Origin: Xylona heveae TC161
Lineage: Eukaryota; Ascomycota; Xylonomycetes; Xylonales; Xylonaceae
Assembly (NCBI RefSeq): GCF_001619985.1
Contig: NW_017264199.1
Coordinates: forward strand, 248,001 to 312,000
DNA: 64,000 nt
Direction of reading: 5' to 3'
The position numbers were made by a program, and so were the translations under genes. Shown here in pieces: positions 1 through 9,387 of the stretch. Under the pieces are notes generated by a model. That model was given only the letters and a program-made list of their open reading frames with translations. It was not told the DNA's origin and did not search any database. Each line of letters opens with the position of its first letter. The first letter of the stretch is position 1.

Positions 1-421
1 CACGAAGGGCCGTGGAGGTAGGGATTACCTTCCCATTAAGATTGTACACTTAAACTAACTTAAAGCAGGGCGAAAGCACTCGGCACCTGAAGAGCAACAG
101 CATGATTACACCAAGGAAAACCTTACATTTACAGACCCTCTCGCAGACACCATCAATAGCGCGTACCTTGGTACGGTGTTGGTTTCTATTGACAAGTTGA
201 ACACCAACTGGGGAGAAGGACTTGACGCCAATCGTTCTCTTTCCGAGTCCCAGGTAACGAACCTGGTGAAGATATTTACCCAGTCAGGTCTCCGAAAGGA
301 GGAGTTCGAGTCTAGCCAGACGCCTATGGAGGGGCCTGTGCAAACTGCATCTGGACTGACTGTGCAGCCAGGTGCATGCACCGTACGTACTATCTCCAGC
401 TTTGTACACACTTTATACTAA
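1..421 (+). pseudogene. DUF3723-like gene fragment, cut by the left edge
   Basis: The reading frame is open from about base 59 to a stop at 419-421. A plausible intron at 18-68 (GTAGGG donor, CTAAC branch, CAG acceptor) would join it to coding sequence at 1-17. The central part has a YLGTVLVSIDKL block followed by SQVTNLVKIFTQSG. This resembles the N-terminal part of fungal DUF3723 proteins, which have a similar 'P/V-I-xx-L ... NVxRLxxIFxxEGC' pattern. The frame stops well before a full-length DUF3723 protein would, and nothing matching follows. I therefore read it as a fragment or decayed copy rather than a working gene. DUF3723 genes are common in fungal accessory regions. The family assignment is pattern memory only, and the piece could instead be the last exon of an unrelated gene to the left. 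Confidence 0.33.
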
Positions 422-581
422 CTGGTGATAGATGACTTATTGCTGATACAGTGCTTTTCTTGGCGTTGGGCAGGTGGATTGCTGATAGTTAGCTTAATGA
501 TATGACAAATGTCTGGACAGCTTTGCAGACATTGCAACCATGAGTCCATAAGTTCATGACAAATACCGCCAGGGAAATATA

Positions 582-616
582 GGCTGTAGCCTGCAGGCTG
601 TAGGCTGTAGGCCATA
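582..616. repeat. Heptamer array GGCTGTA (5 units)
   Basis: Five consecutive 7-base units: GGCTGTA, GCCTGCA, GGCTGTA, GGCTGTA, GGCCATA. Three are identical and two are diverged. Confidence 0.85.
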
Positions 617-680
617 CCCTTCCCCTGGACAAACACTTTGATTATAAGTTTAAAACTTTACTGTCTGGGGCAACGCAGAC

Positions 681-710
681 CGCAAATCGCAAATCGCAAA
701 TCGCAAATCG
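681..710. repeat. Heptamer array CGCAAAT (4.3 units)
   Basis: Four perfect copies of CGCAAAT followed by CG. Confidence 0.95.
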
Positions 711-1033
711 TCCATCAATGATATCAAATCTTGGGTGCTTTGGACGAGGAAACAAACCGTTTGACGCTCTGTCTTTACTCGAAAAGTCCCAATGGCTGTG
801 GCCTGCGGGTGCGGAGTCATGGAGTCACGCGTCAGGATAAATGGTTTGAGGAAGTAGAGTCCAAGATTTCCCTTTTGGCTGTTTCAGGAGAGAGATCCAG
901 AAGAATTACTGGGCTCGAGTATCGAGTATTCGCATGGCGGCATGGATTCAGGAGAAAGCAAATCGCGGTTGTCGAGATGCTGTTTGACCGCCACCGCCTG
1001 GACTCCTGGAGCCTGGAGCCTGAGAAGCGCTGG

Positions 1034-1082
1034 ATGTTGGATGTCGCATGTTGCATGTTGCATGTCGCATGTCGCATGTTGC
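1034..1082. repeat. Heptamer array ATGTYGC (7 units)
   Basis: Seven units in a row. Units two to seven alternate ATGTCGC and ATGTTGC, and the first is ATGTTGG. Confidence 0.92.
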
Positions 1083-1090
1083 GCAAACAG

Positions 1091-1118
1091 TAAACACTAA
1101 ACACTAAACACTAAACAC
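1091..1118. repeat. Heptamer array TAAACAC (4 units)
   Basis: Four perfect copies of TAAACAC. A further TTAAACAC lies at about 1130. Confidence 0.95.
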
Positions 1119-1706
1119 TAAGCCTCAAGTTTAAACACTCAGTTCTACGTTGGAAAACAGAAACATTGGTATTCGGGAAATTGTAAGCTTGTTCACGGCA
1201 TCGCTTCTGAAGTGGGAGACTTCCCCCCTCCCTCTCCGGCACGAACTTTCCCCGCGGGGCCATTGGGCGAAGAAAACAAAAAGACACGGACGTGGGCCGT
1301 GAAACCGTCGATTCGTCGAAGATTGTCAGAGGGGCTGATGGCCAAGGCGCACTACGTTAGGTAAATAATAGTAAATATGATGTATGGTCTATATATCTTG
1401 ACATCGGTATATTGCACGTCTAAAATGATGAAATGGGAACCTGAAAAGTGTAGCGGAAAGTGATGGAAAAGTGAACAGATAATGTGGAAATTGATAAGGC
1501 AAAATATAAATGAGCATGGATTTCCGAGCCATTGGATGAGAGCGTAACACGACTATATAGGTATAACGCAGACTATACAGGGGAGGAAATGAAAAAGAAA
1601 GAGGAGACAGACAGGGTGAAAAAATAAAACTAAAAGAAAATGAAAAAAGAACGAATAAAAGCTCAACAAGATGCTAACAACGCCCAAAGCATTGTACAGT
1701 ATACTA

Positions 1707-3718
1707 CTACATTCCCGCCCATCGTTCCACAAACCTTTCCTTTGGTTTCTGTTCCTCTTTCAGCACCGTTTCTAGATCCAGTCCTGCCATTCCCTTGCCC
1801 ACGGCATCAACGTCCTGCTCGAGCTTCGTGATCGCTGTCTTGACATTGTCATCCACGAGCGTGTAATTGCAGTGCTTCGAATCCGCATAGACTGCATCGA
1901 GCAGGATTTGGGCCGTTGCATCTGCGGCAGCTAAATGCTTGGCTAGAGCGGACGGAGGAGGAGCGGGAGCTGGCGTACGTGCTGACGCAGAGTCCGAAGC
2001 ATTGATTAGTGCTTGTGATGATGATGACGACGACGGGGTAAAAGAAGACATTTCGGATGTGAACAAATGATTACGGAGAGAGGCCTTGCGCTCTGCGACG
2101 GCTGTAGAGAGCGCTGCCGCAAGCTCAGCGGGAGGCAAGTCCGGGGAAATGTGTAGTCCAAGGCGGCGGAATAATTGCTGCATCGCGGCTGTTCCTGTGG
2201 ACGTGGGTTCTGGTCCGGGGGTCTTGAGCCCAAAGGTTGTCCCCATACGACTGTCGAATGACAGTGTAGGTGTGCTTGGAAAGTTGGGTGTGAAGCGTGA
2301 TGTGTGACCTTTGAGAGGCGTGGATTGTGCGGCTGCAAAAGAGGAGGTCTGCCGAGAAAAAACGTCTCTAGTGTTTTGGGGTTTTGATGGAGAAGAAGAC
2401 GTAATTCGATTCTGCGGGATCTCTTTAATTTGTGGCTCAGCTTGTGCGGCAATGGCGAGTAGGGCCGCGTGATGTGCATGGTGAAGCCGAGTATTGTTCG
2501 TAATGGCGTCGAGTCTGGTAATGAGATGCTCGAGAGAAGACGAAATCTAGGATTGTTAGCTAATCTCCCCGAAACAATGCCACACGGACAGCTAATTCTC
2601 CTATGAATACGGAAAAGACGTACATAGTCCAGCCCATCCTCGCAGATTTGTCTCCTCCGTTTATTCTGCTCCTTGATTTCGTCAAATATTGGCCGCAGGT
2701 AGTTCTCTTGCACCGAAATTTCCGTCAGGGAGCCAATCTCTTGATACAAGCTGTTTAGTTCAGCCTTGATCGCGTTGATTTCAGCCCGGTCCTCAGCTTC
2801 GTCCGGTGAAGCGTCATTATCTTGTCGTTGATTTTGACGTCCCGTCGCATTCTCGACCAGTGTTTCGAGATAGACCGTGTCCAGATGCAGGCGAATCTCT
2901 TCTGCTGAAAGACTGGCTGCCTTCTTTCCCAACTGAGCAATCCGATTCCTTTCTTCCCCACCGTCATCCCCTTCCGACAGGTCCAGTTCCGAAGCGAGCC
3001 TTTCGAGTCGAGCAAGCAATCGATCGTCCGCCCGGAGGGTCTCTGCAACAGCTGGCGGGAGCTGGGCCGTTGAGGTTTTCATTTGCTGCTGCATGACAGC
3101 AAGCTGCGATGAAATATTTTGCGCAAGCTCATCGCACTGCAGTCCACTCAGTCATTGTACGTCAAAATCCCTGCAGATACTGCCGGAAACTCTTACCGCC
3201 AGAGCAACATGTTGGCTCTCAATCGCATGTTTCCTCCGTCGCTGTGCGTTTGAGCGATTGCAGGCTTCGCGATTTTCCCGATTTCGCTCTTTGAGTGCTT
3301 CTAATGATTCGCGTTGCTTTGCAAGCAGCTCGTTCTGTCGTTCTATCGCCGCCGTGGAGGCGTTGAGCGTCTCAATCGTGTTGCGAAGATCATCTTCGAG
3401 GACGGGCCGGACGGTTGACAGATCATTGCTTGCGAGGATCCTCTTCACGGCACCAGACCGCTCAATCTTCGAGAAGCTACAGAGGAGAATGCCCGATATT
3501 AGCGTTCGTTGGCAGAGACGCGTGCTGGCCACATTTGTTTACGTTTCAAGCTCTTCCTTGGAAAGGAGGGTTTCGGGGCCCAGATATCGTTCCACCCACT
3601 GCGTGACTGATGCATTAGTTTCTGCAGAATCAAATGCCCATTGCACATCGTCTCGTGTTAGAGAAATGTCGTGTTCACGTAGAGCCAGCAGAAGCTGGTC
3701 AACTGGTCGTTCTCCCAT
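1707..3718 (-). CDS. Augmin complex subunit, HAUS3-like
   Basis: Four exons on the minus strand: 3718-3543, 3476-3197, 3136-2624 and 2546-1707. All three introns are GT-AG (66, 60 and 77 bases) and keep frame, giving 602 residues. The first 60 residues match the HAUS3 N-terminal signature: a WAFDSAE block, WVERYLG, then LLSKEELETF, which corresponds to the 'WLFEG..FL.WF...VLSE.ELEAF' pattern of animal HAUS3. The rest is mostly heptad-rich coiled coil (about residues 75-320), then a Ser/Thr/Pro-rich linker and a further helical C-terminus. Augmin recruits gamma-tubulin to existing spindle microtubules so that new ones branch off. Its subunits evolve fast, so identity rests on the N-terminal block and coiled-coil layout. 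Another coiled-coil spindle protein is the main alternative. Confidence 0.68.
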
Positions 3719-3880
3719 GGCCTTTGCTCGAGAGGATGTTGTGTTTAAGGTGGTGTCGCTGTAGGTATCACGTGTAAACAGCACTACCCGGGTCAGGTAA
3801 CCGTTGACTAAAAATTTAAGCAAAAATACACCAAAGACGAGCACAAGCGCCCAAACCCTTTACATTTGAATTAAGAAAGG

Positions 3881-3891
3881 AAAAAAAAAAA
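3881..3891 (-). terminator. Pol III T-run after tRNA-Trp
   Basis: A run of eleven A on the plus strand reads as a T-run on the tRNA strand, beginning 22 bases past the tRNA 3' end. Confidence 0.6.
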
Positions 3892-3913
3892 TTATATCCA
3901 AGCAACGCTGCGA

Positions 3914-3986
3914 TGAGGAGCACCCGAATCGAACGGATAACCTTACGATCTGGAGTCGTACGCGCTACCAATTGCGCCAGCCCCCC
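3914..3986 (-). tRNA. tRNA-Trp (anticodon CCA)
   Basis: A full cloverleaf folds on the minus strand. The acceptor is GGGGGGC paired with GCTCCTC (two G-U pairs), followed by discriminator A. The D stem is GCGC/GCGC with loop AATTGGTA. The anticodon stem is TACGA/TCGTA with loop CTCCAGA, giving anticodon CCA, which reads UGG. The T arm is ATCCG/CGGGT with loop TTCGATT. There is no intron. Confidence 0.93.
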
Positions 3987-4439
3987 GGCTGCTCATTGGA
4001 TGAGAGAGTAAATGTCGAAAATCGGTATATAAACCAAGCTCTTGGACCCACTATCATGCCGATGCCGCAACGACCGTAGTTATGAGTGTCTATAGGGTTT
4101 CATTAGATATTTCCAGAGCTAGCAGCATTCGGAAATCATTTTCTACAATATTCTTCTACAAATTGTTTTACTATAACTTCTCATGTACAAGGCCGAGTCA
4201 TCTCCGGTCGTCCGAAGCAAATGGATGCATGAAGCTTAAGCACAGTAGAGCCCTGACATGACGCCGCCTCGGGCGTTGGTTCCGCAGCTCCGCTAGTTAA
4301 AGCAAGTCGAGCTAAATCATCCTTATCGGCCAATCTCCCCCTCTAACCCGCATGCCCGCAGTACAAAAAGTATTCCCCACGGCGGAAAAATTTTGGAACA
4401 GAACACTTCACTTGTCATGAGTTATTGCTCCTCATAAAT
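3987..4439. other. Intergenic promoter region
   Basis: Lies between the 5' flank of tRNA-Trp and the LrgAB-type gene. I see no clear motif or further gene. Confidence 0.5.
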
Positions 4440-7122
4440 ATGGGCGAGGCGTATGGATTTCGACTTCAGCCTATTCTCGATGATCTCGGCAGCGCATTAC
4501 TTCTTGTACGTCAAAAATGTCCATTGGTGGGAATCACCATATATTCACGTGCCCTGCTAATAACAGACATAGGTTGCCAAGCTATCATGGCAGCGCACGT
4601 TGAAGGCATGGCTGTATACCCCTATAGGAGTGGTTCTGATTATGCTTGCTTGCTTTGGTGTCAACCAGTTGATCGGACTTAGCTCCGTGGGATTCCCTGC
4701 ATCTGTGGCCTGCATGATTGTCTTGTTCTTTGCCCTCGTGGCCTTGGATTTTGTTCTGGGTGAAAAGAGAACACGCGCGTTGATTAAATTGATTGATATT
4801 CCAGTGAGTCCTGGATTGGTTTGCAGCAATATGCAACCATTACGCGCATTCGTTCATACAGAAAAAAGAAAGGGGATATACACGGATAGCTTGCTTATTC
4901 TTCTCCTTTGCGATGACAGGCAGGATGGTCCCTCCGCTTTATGAGCATCTTCTTCACTCCTAGTTTCGTTCTTCTACCTCTTTCTCCTTCCATTAGCGGA
5001 AAGGAAATTGGTCTCATTGTAGCTGTATTCCGTACGTTCATGTCCATCCAAGTTACCCTTCCCTCCATGTCTCCTATATCCGTGCAATATCGCCCAGTCT
5101 GACACCACATTCACGGACAGTCATTGGCTACTTTGTCATCTTCTCCGCAACCGCATACCTTGCCCGAGGCCTGCAGCTTCTGCTTGGGACATCCAAACGC
5201 GCCATGACCGAGCGCGCCGAGGAAATGGGCCATGAACTGGACGAGATCCCCATATCCGAACGACATCGACAAGAATCCAAAGACTCCCAAACCGCATCAA
5301 CCTCGACTCTTGGTCCGCGTCTAGCCAGCACGCAGCCGGAGCAAAGCACTTCACTAAACACCCCCATCGGCGGCGCGGACGAGCATGACCCCGAACTGGA
5401 AAACCCTCCAGAACCCGCGGCAGATATTGCCGCTCCACTACGGGCTCAAGATCCTAGCACGATTCGTGGCACCGGTGGACCTCCTGCCCACGACGACATT
5501 CATACTCGTGAACCGTCCCCACCTCGAGCACAGCCACGCCAGGACCCGCCGCCACTTACACGCGCTCAGCGCTGGGCGACGTTCATCAACAAGTACCTGG
5601 ACACGCTGACGTACTTGACCCTAATGATCTTCGTGGGAATCCCAGTATACTATGGCGCCGGATACGCAATGCCGTTGCATCTCCCGCTGAACGTGTTGAT
5701 GTATTTCAGCGCCATGGCCATTCCTCCAAAATACAAGCGCTTCCTGCATCCCGTGCTTGTCAGTTCTGGGTTTACTATTCTCGGAGTCTGGGTCCTCGCG
5801 CTCATCAAGGGCAATAGCTTGTTTGATGGACTGCATGATTACTCGACAAAGACAAAGTATCTCCAGTTGTTTGATGGCAAGCATGGCATCCGTGCACCTG
5901 GGGGGGGCGACATCTTTAGTAGCATCCTGGATGTCAGTATTGTTGCATTGGCCTTGCCCATGTTTCAATATCGAAAGGAACTTATGCGACATGTAAGTCA
6001 ATGTCCTTTTACATACTCCAGGATCTTGACAATGTTAATTTGTGCAGTTCATCTCAATCACATTCCCTACACTATCGCTCGGTGCCGTTTCGCTCTTTCT
6101 TTATCCCCTTGTCAGCCATGCAGTCGGCATTGCTCCCACGCGCGCCTTGTCATTTTCTTCTCGAAGCTTGACTCTCGCCTTGGCCATGCCCGCTACGGCC
6201 AATCTGGGCGGTGATCTCAACCTCGAGGCCGTCGTGGCCATTATGAGCGGAGTCATGGGTGCTCTGATCGGAAACACTCTATTGAAATGGCTCCGCATTC
6301 CAGAAGGTATGTCCTTGATCTGTTACTGTATTCTCTCTATCGCTCTGGTTCTGTATTCTCGCCATTCCTTCATTTCTGTATTTCTCGCTCTCTATTCCTG
6401 TTTTTTCTCGCTCCAACCCCCACCGACACACCTCTGCTTTTCGCCAAACAATCCCTTCCCCTTCTGCCCTGCGCTTTTATCACCAACAACGCAACGCGAA
6501 AAAAAAAGAAACAACGCCTTTCCGAGATCAAAAAAAAATTCATAAAAATCAACCTGATGGTTTGCTGCATGGAAAAAAAAAATAATAAAAAGGCAAAAAG
6601 CAATGGACACACGGGGATTTGAACCCCGGACCTTTCACATTTGCATTTCAGGTTAAGTCCACCATGCGAAGCGAAAATCATACCCCTAGACCATGTGCCC
6701 TTCGGTTGTTAAACTATCACCCATATTGTCCCTTATTAATCCCAAAACGTCCCTCACGTTTACTCTCAATTTTCCGCAGTTCATAGTTATTATTGTCCCT
6801 CTACGCAACGTTGGTTTCTTTTTATCACTTACTATTCTTCCTGTTCTTGAATTTTCTCTTACAATCGGTTTCTTGCAAATATTCTACAAACGATGCAATA
6901 GAAGAGCTAATCGTATGGCAAATGACAGACGACTACGTCACCCGCGGCGTCACGCTGGGCGCCAACTCATCCGCCATTGCGACGGCCATGCTGCTTGTGA
7001 CTGACCCGCGGGCTGCAGCACTATCGTGTCTGTCCATGAGTCTGCTTGGTACGATGATGGTCGCGCTGACATCTGTGCCGCCTTTGGTCAAAATTGTTGC
7101 TGGCTTGGCCGGAGTGAATTGA
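4440..7122 (+). CDS. Fused LrgA/LrgB-type membrane transporter
   Basis: Six exons: 4440-4505, 4573-4803, 4920-5031, 5121-5992, 6048-6306 and 6929-7122, giving 577 residues. The N-terminal third has LrgA-like membrane segments (GVVLIMLACFGVNQLIG, FFTPSFVLLPLSPSISGKEI). A polar, Pro-rich linker of about 130 residues follows. The C-terminal half is LrgB-like, with FPTLSLGAVSLFLYPL, the ALAMPATANLGGD block and DDYVTRGVTLGANSSAIATA. Bacterial LrgA and LrgB are separate proteins. The plant chloroplast relative PLGG1, which also fuses the two parts, carries glycolate and glycerate. Substrate here is unknown. Splice sites were chosen because the peptide joins restore family blocks (for example IP-AGWSL and PE-DDYVTRG). 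The last intron (6307-6928, 622 bases) is far longer than the others because it houses a tRNA gene on the opposite strand. Confidence 0.85.
6595..6599 (-). terminator. Pol III T5 terminator of tRNA-Ala
   Basis: Five T on the tRNA strand a few bases past the 3' end of the tRNA, followed by a second T-run about ten bases further on. Confidence 0.65.
6604..6700 (-). tRNA. tRNA-Ala (anticodon CGC) with a 25-base intron
   Basis: The cloverleaf folds on the minus strand. The acceptor is GGGCACA with TGTGTCC, which includes the G3-U70 pair that marks alanine tRNAs, followed by discriminator A. The T arm is CGGGG/CCCCG with loop TTCAAAT. The anticodon stem is TTCGC/GTGAA. With a 25-base intron after position 37 the mature loop is TTCGCAT, so the anticodon is CGC. 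The D arm (GGTCTAGGGGTATGATT) looks more like that of fungal tRNA-Pro, but no proline anticodon can be formed with an intron in the normal place. The gene sits wholly inside the last intron of the LrgAB-type gene, in antisense. Confidence 0.87.
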
Positions 7123-7713
7123 GTCGATTCAAGCCGAGTCAACTCGGTCAAAGATGATGATGGCTGGGGGCTGTTTGATACGATCACATAGTCCGATACG
7201 TTCTTTTACTTTGTGTATATAAGTAGGTGATCTACAAATTACTCATGTATGATGAAAGGAAAGGGGGGAGGAGAAGATGTGGGGGATGGAGGAGCGGTAA
7301 TCGCTTCTCCTCCTTGAATGTCCGTATAGGTACATCAAAACGTTTGACAAAGGAGTGGAGAGACAAAAGGTAACAGAGGTGGAGTTGATGAATAGAGGAT
7401 CTTATTGTTTGCTTAATAAAACTGTTTATACCTATGTATACTTCTGCCAAGCTAACATGCTGTGTAAGTAGAAAGCAAGGATATGGTAAAATGAATATTG
7501 ATATGCCTTAATGGACAGCGGCATATTTCTGCTAGCCCGCAACGCCACGCTATTCTGTGAACGAGACTGAAACAAGAAGATATTTCTGCATGCAATAACA
7601 GGACTTCCCACTTCTCATTCTCTGTTTTGAAAATTCATCTCCAAATAATCGAGTATAGTCTATGAGGAGCCCTTGTGCGATTTGCTCTTCTGAATAGAAT
7701 ACTTCTGGAGAGA
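7123..7713. other. Shared 3' flank of two convergent genes
   Basis: Holds the 3' ends of the LrgAB-type gene and the CAX exchanger. No further gene or motif seen. Confidence 0.5.
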
Positions 7714-9387
7714 CTAACGAAAGAGCATTCGTAACTTTTCAGGGGCCTCTGTCTCTGGTTGAGTATTTGTAGAACCTTCCTTAGGGTCTGGATAGAACCA
7801 GGTGGTAACAGCAATGATCAAATAAACTAAAACGCAGAGCGCACCCTCAAGATAGTTGCTTTTACCGTCCTTGAGGAAATTACCCACCACAATAATCGAA
7901 AGAATGAACAGAACAATCATAAAAATTTCAAAGTTGAGGTCCATTTCCTTGTGCAGACCCCATCCAGCCATGACAACGAGCGGTGCGTTCAGAAGAGCAG
8001 TCTGGATAGTAGCGCCAAGAACGTGAGCGAGTGCAAAGTTCATTTGATTGTCCCACGCTTCGTCCACGGCGGTCAAGTGTTCGGCAGCCTTCTCCACCAA
8101 TGGGACTAGGATCAGACCAATAAAGTTGTCGCTCACGCCGCGTTCTTCCACTAGGTAGTGAATCTGTTCGACGAGGAAAACAGCATGCATCGAGACGCAA
8201 GCAAGTGCAATCGCCAACGCAATGAAGCATTCAGTCAATGTGAGTTTGTCTTTTTTCAGGTCCCGGTGGCGATCCTCGTCGAGTTCTTCATCTTTTTCCA
8301 GAATTTCGAGATAGATGCCGTGGTGGGTGCGCATTTGAAACCAGACGTATCTGATACTGTCAGTGTGATCCCAAGGAAGAGAGCGGGAGAGGATAGAAGA
8401 AAAGTAAAAGTGACAATCCAGAAAGGATTCGATATGAGCACGTACATGGCAAAGGCAATAAGTAAGAAGATCGAAGTGATTCGGCTAATGGTCAGGACCC
8501 TCGAGCGGAGTAAATCGTTTGGCATAACACCGTCTAGCGCAGTATAAAAGGCTGACGGCACCATAAGGCCCATGCCTGCCACCAAGAGCAGACCATTGCC
8601 AACCTCGCTGATGGCCGGGTCAAATGTCTGCTCATCTCGACGGAGGCCGCCGGCGAAAAAGCAGAAGCCGAGACAAAGGAGCAGGTTGGCTAGCATTGAA
8701 CCAAGAATGGCTGCTTGGATCACAGGCTACACGGTAGTTATCAGCATAAGATGCTCAGCATAGTACAGGCCATGGCTCAAGAAAAGTGGAACTAACAATC
8801 AGATTGTTGTTCTTTGAATTGTGAATCAAGACCATGAACAGGACAATCTCCACGATTGAACCCAGCGTTGTCTCCAGCATTACACCAAGGACCTTGGGCA
8901 GCTTGCGAGCAAGCTCCTGACCACCAAACCCAACCAAATTCGCAGCGGGAACCATAGCGACATAATTTAGAATGAAAATCCATAGATGCTGGTCCGGGCG
9001 AGCAAAATGCTAGTCAATCATATTAGCAATTGCGCGGGCAAAAAAAGCTACGCGAATTGGTTTCACCATTGCAATAGCCACTGGCACAAATGGCCATAGA
9101 ATATTGACAAGCTTCGAGGCAGTGCTGGTGCTGCGGAAGACAATCTTCAAGAATTCCCATGGGTGGATGCCTTTTCTTCCGCTCTCGCCGTCTGGGTGGA
9201 TACCACGGGTAACTTTGTGGCCATTGTGATTAAACCTGGGCAGATGCGGAACATGATGATGACGGTGTTCGGGTGAGCGAGCCGTCGAGGTAGATCGGTG
9301 TGGAGGGGTGATAACATCGTCGTCAGGCAGCTTGGGCTCAACATTCTGTCGGCTTGCATTCGACTGAGGTCGGTGAGCAAGAGGCAT
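7714..9387 (-). CDS. Vacuolar Ca2+/H+ exchanger, CAX family
   Basis: Four exons: 9387-9067, 9009-8797, 8726-8446 and 8350-7714, giving 483 residues. After a polar, His-rich N-terminal tail of about 90 residues come the hydrophobic segments of a cation/proton exchanger. The first CAX repeat is seen as GQELARKLPKVLGVMLETTLGS, with the acidic GS(I/V)VEI core. The second repeat has FIGLILVPLVEKAAEHLTAV and GATIQTALLNAPLVV, which carry the two halves of the cation pathway. An acidic loop separates the repeats. Yeast VCX1 and its relatives load the vacuole with calcium in exchange for protons. Splicing at 8445/8350 restores the family block YVWFQMRTHH. The start is the first ATG in frame, and a longer 5' exon is possible. 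It converges on the LrgAB-type gene. Confidence 0.9.

Larger units (their letters stand above)
422..1706. other. Gene-free stretch with heptamer repeats, then A-rich DNA
   Basis: No supported gene. Bases 582-1118 hold several 7-base tandem arrays (listed separately). Bases 1550-1700 are A-rich and purine-rich and lie just past the 3' end of the augmin gene on the minus strand. Short open frames at 731-1093 and 832-1104 run through the repeats and look like chance. Confidence 0.6.

Noticed and set aside
3093-3764. A 223-codon open frame on the plus strand
   Set aside because: It is the antisense of the augmin gene exons, has a biased Ser/Arg/Cys composition and no family features.
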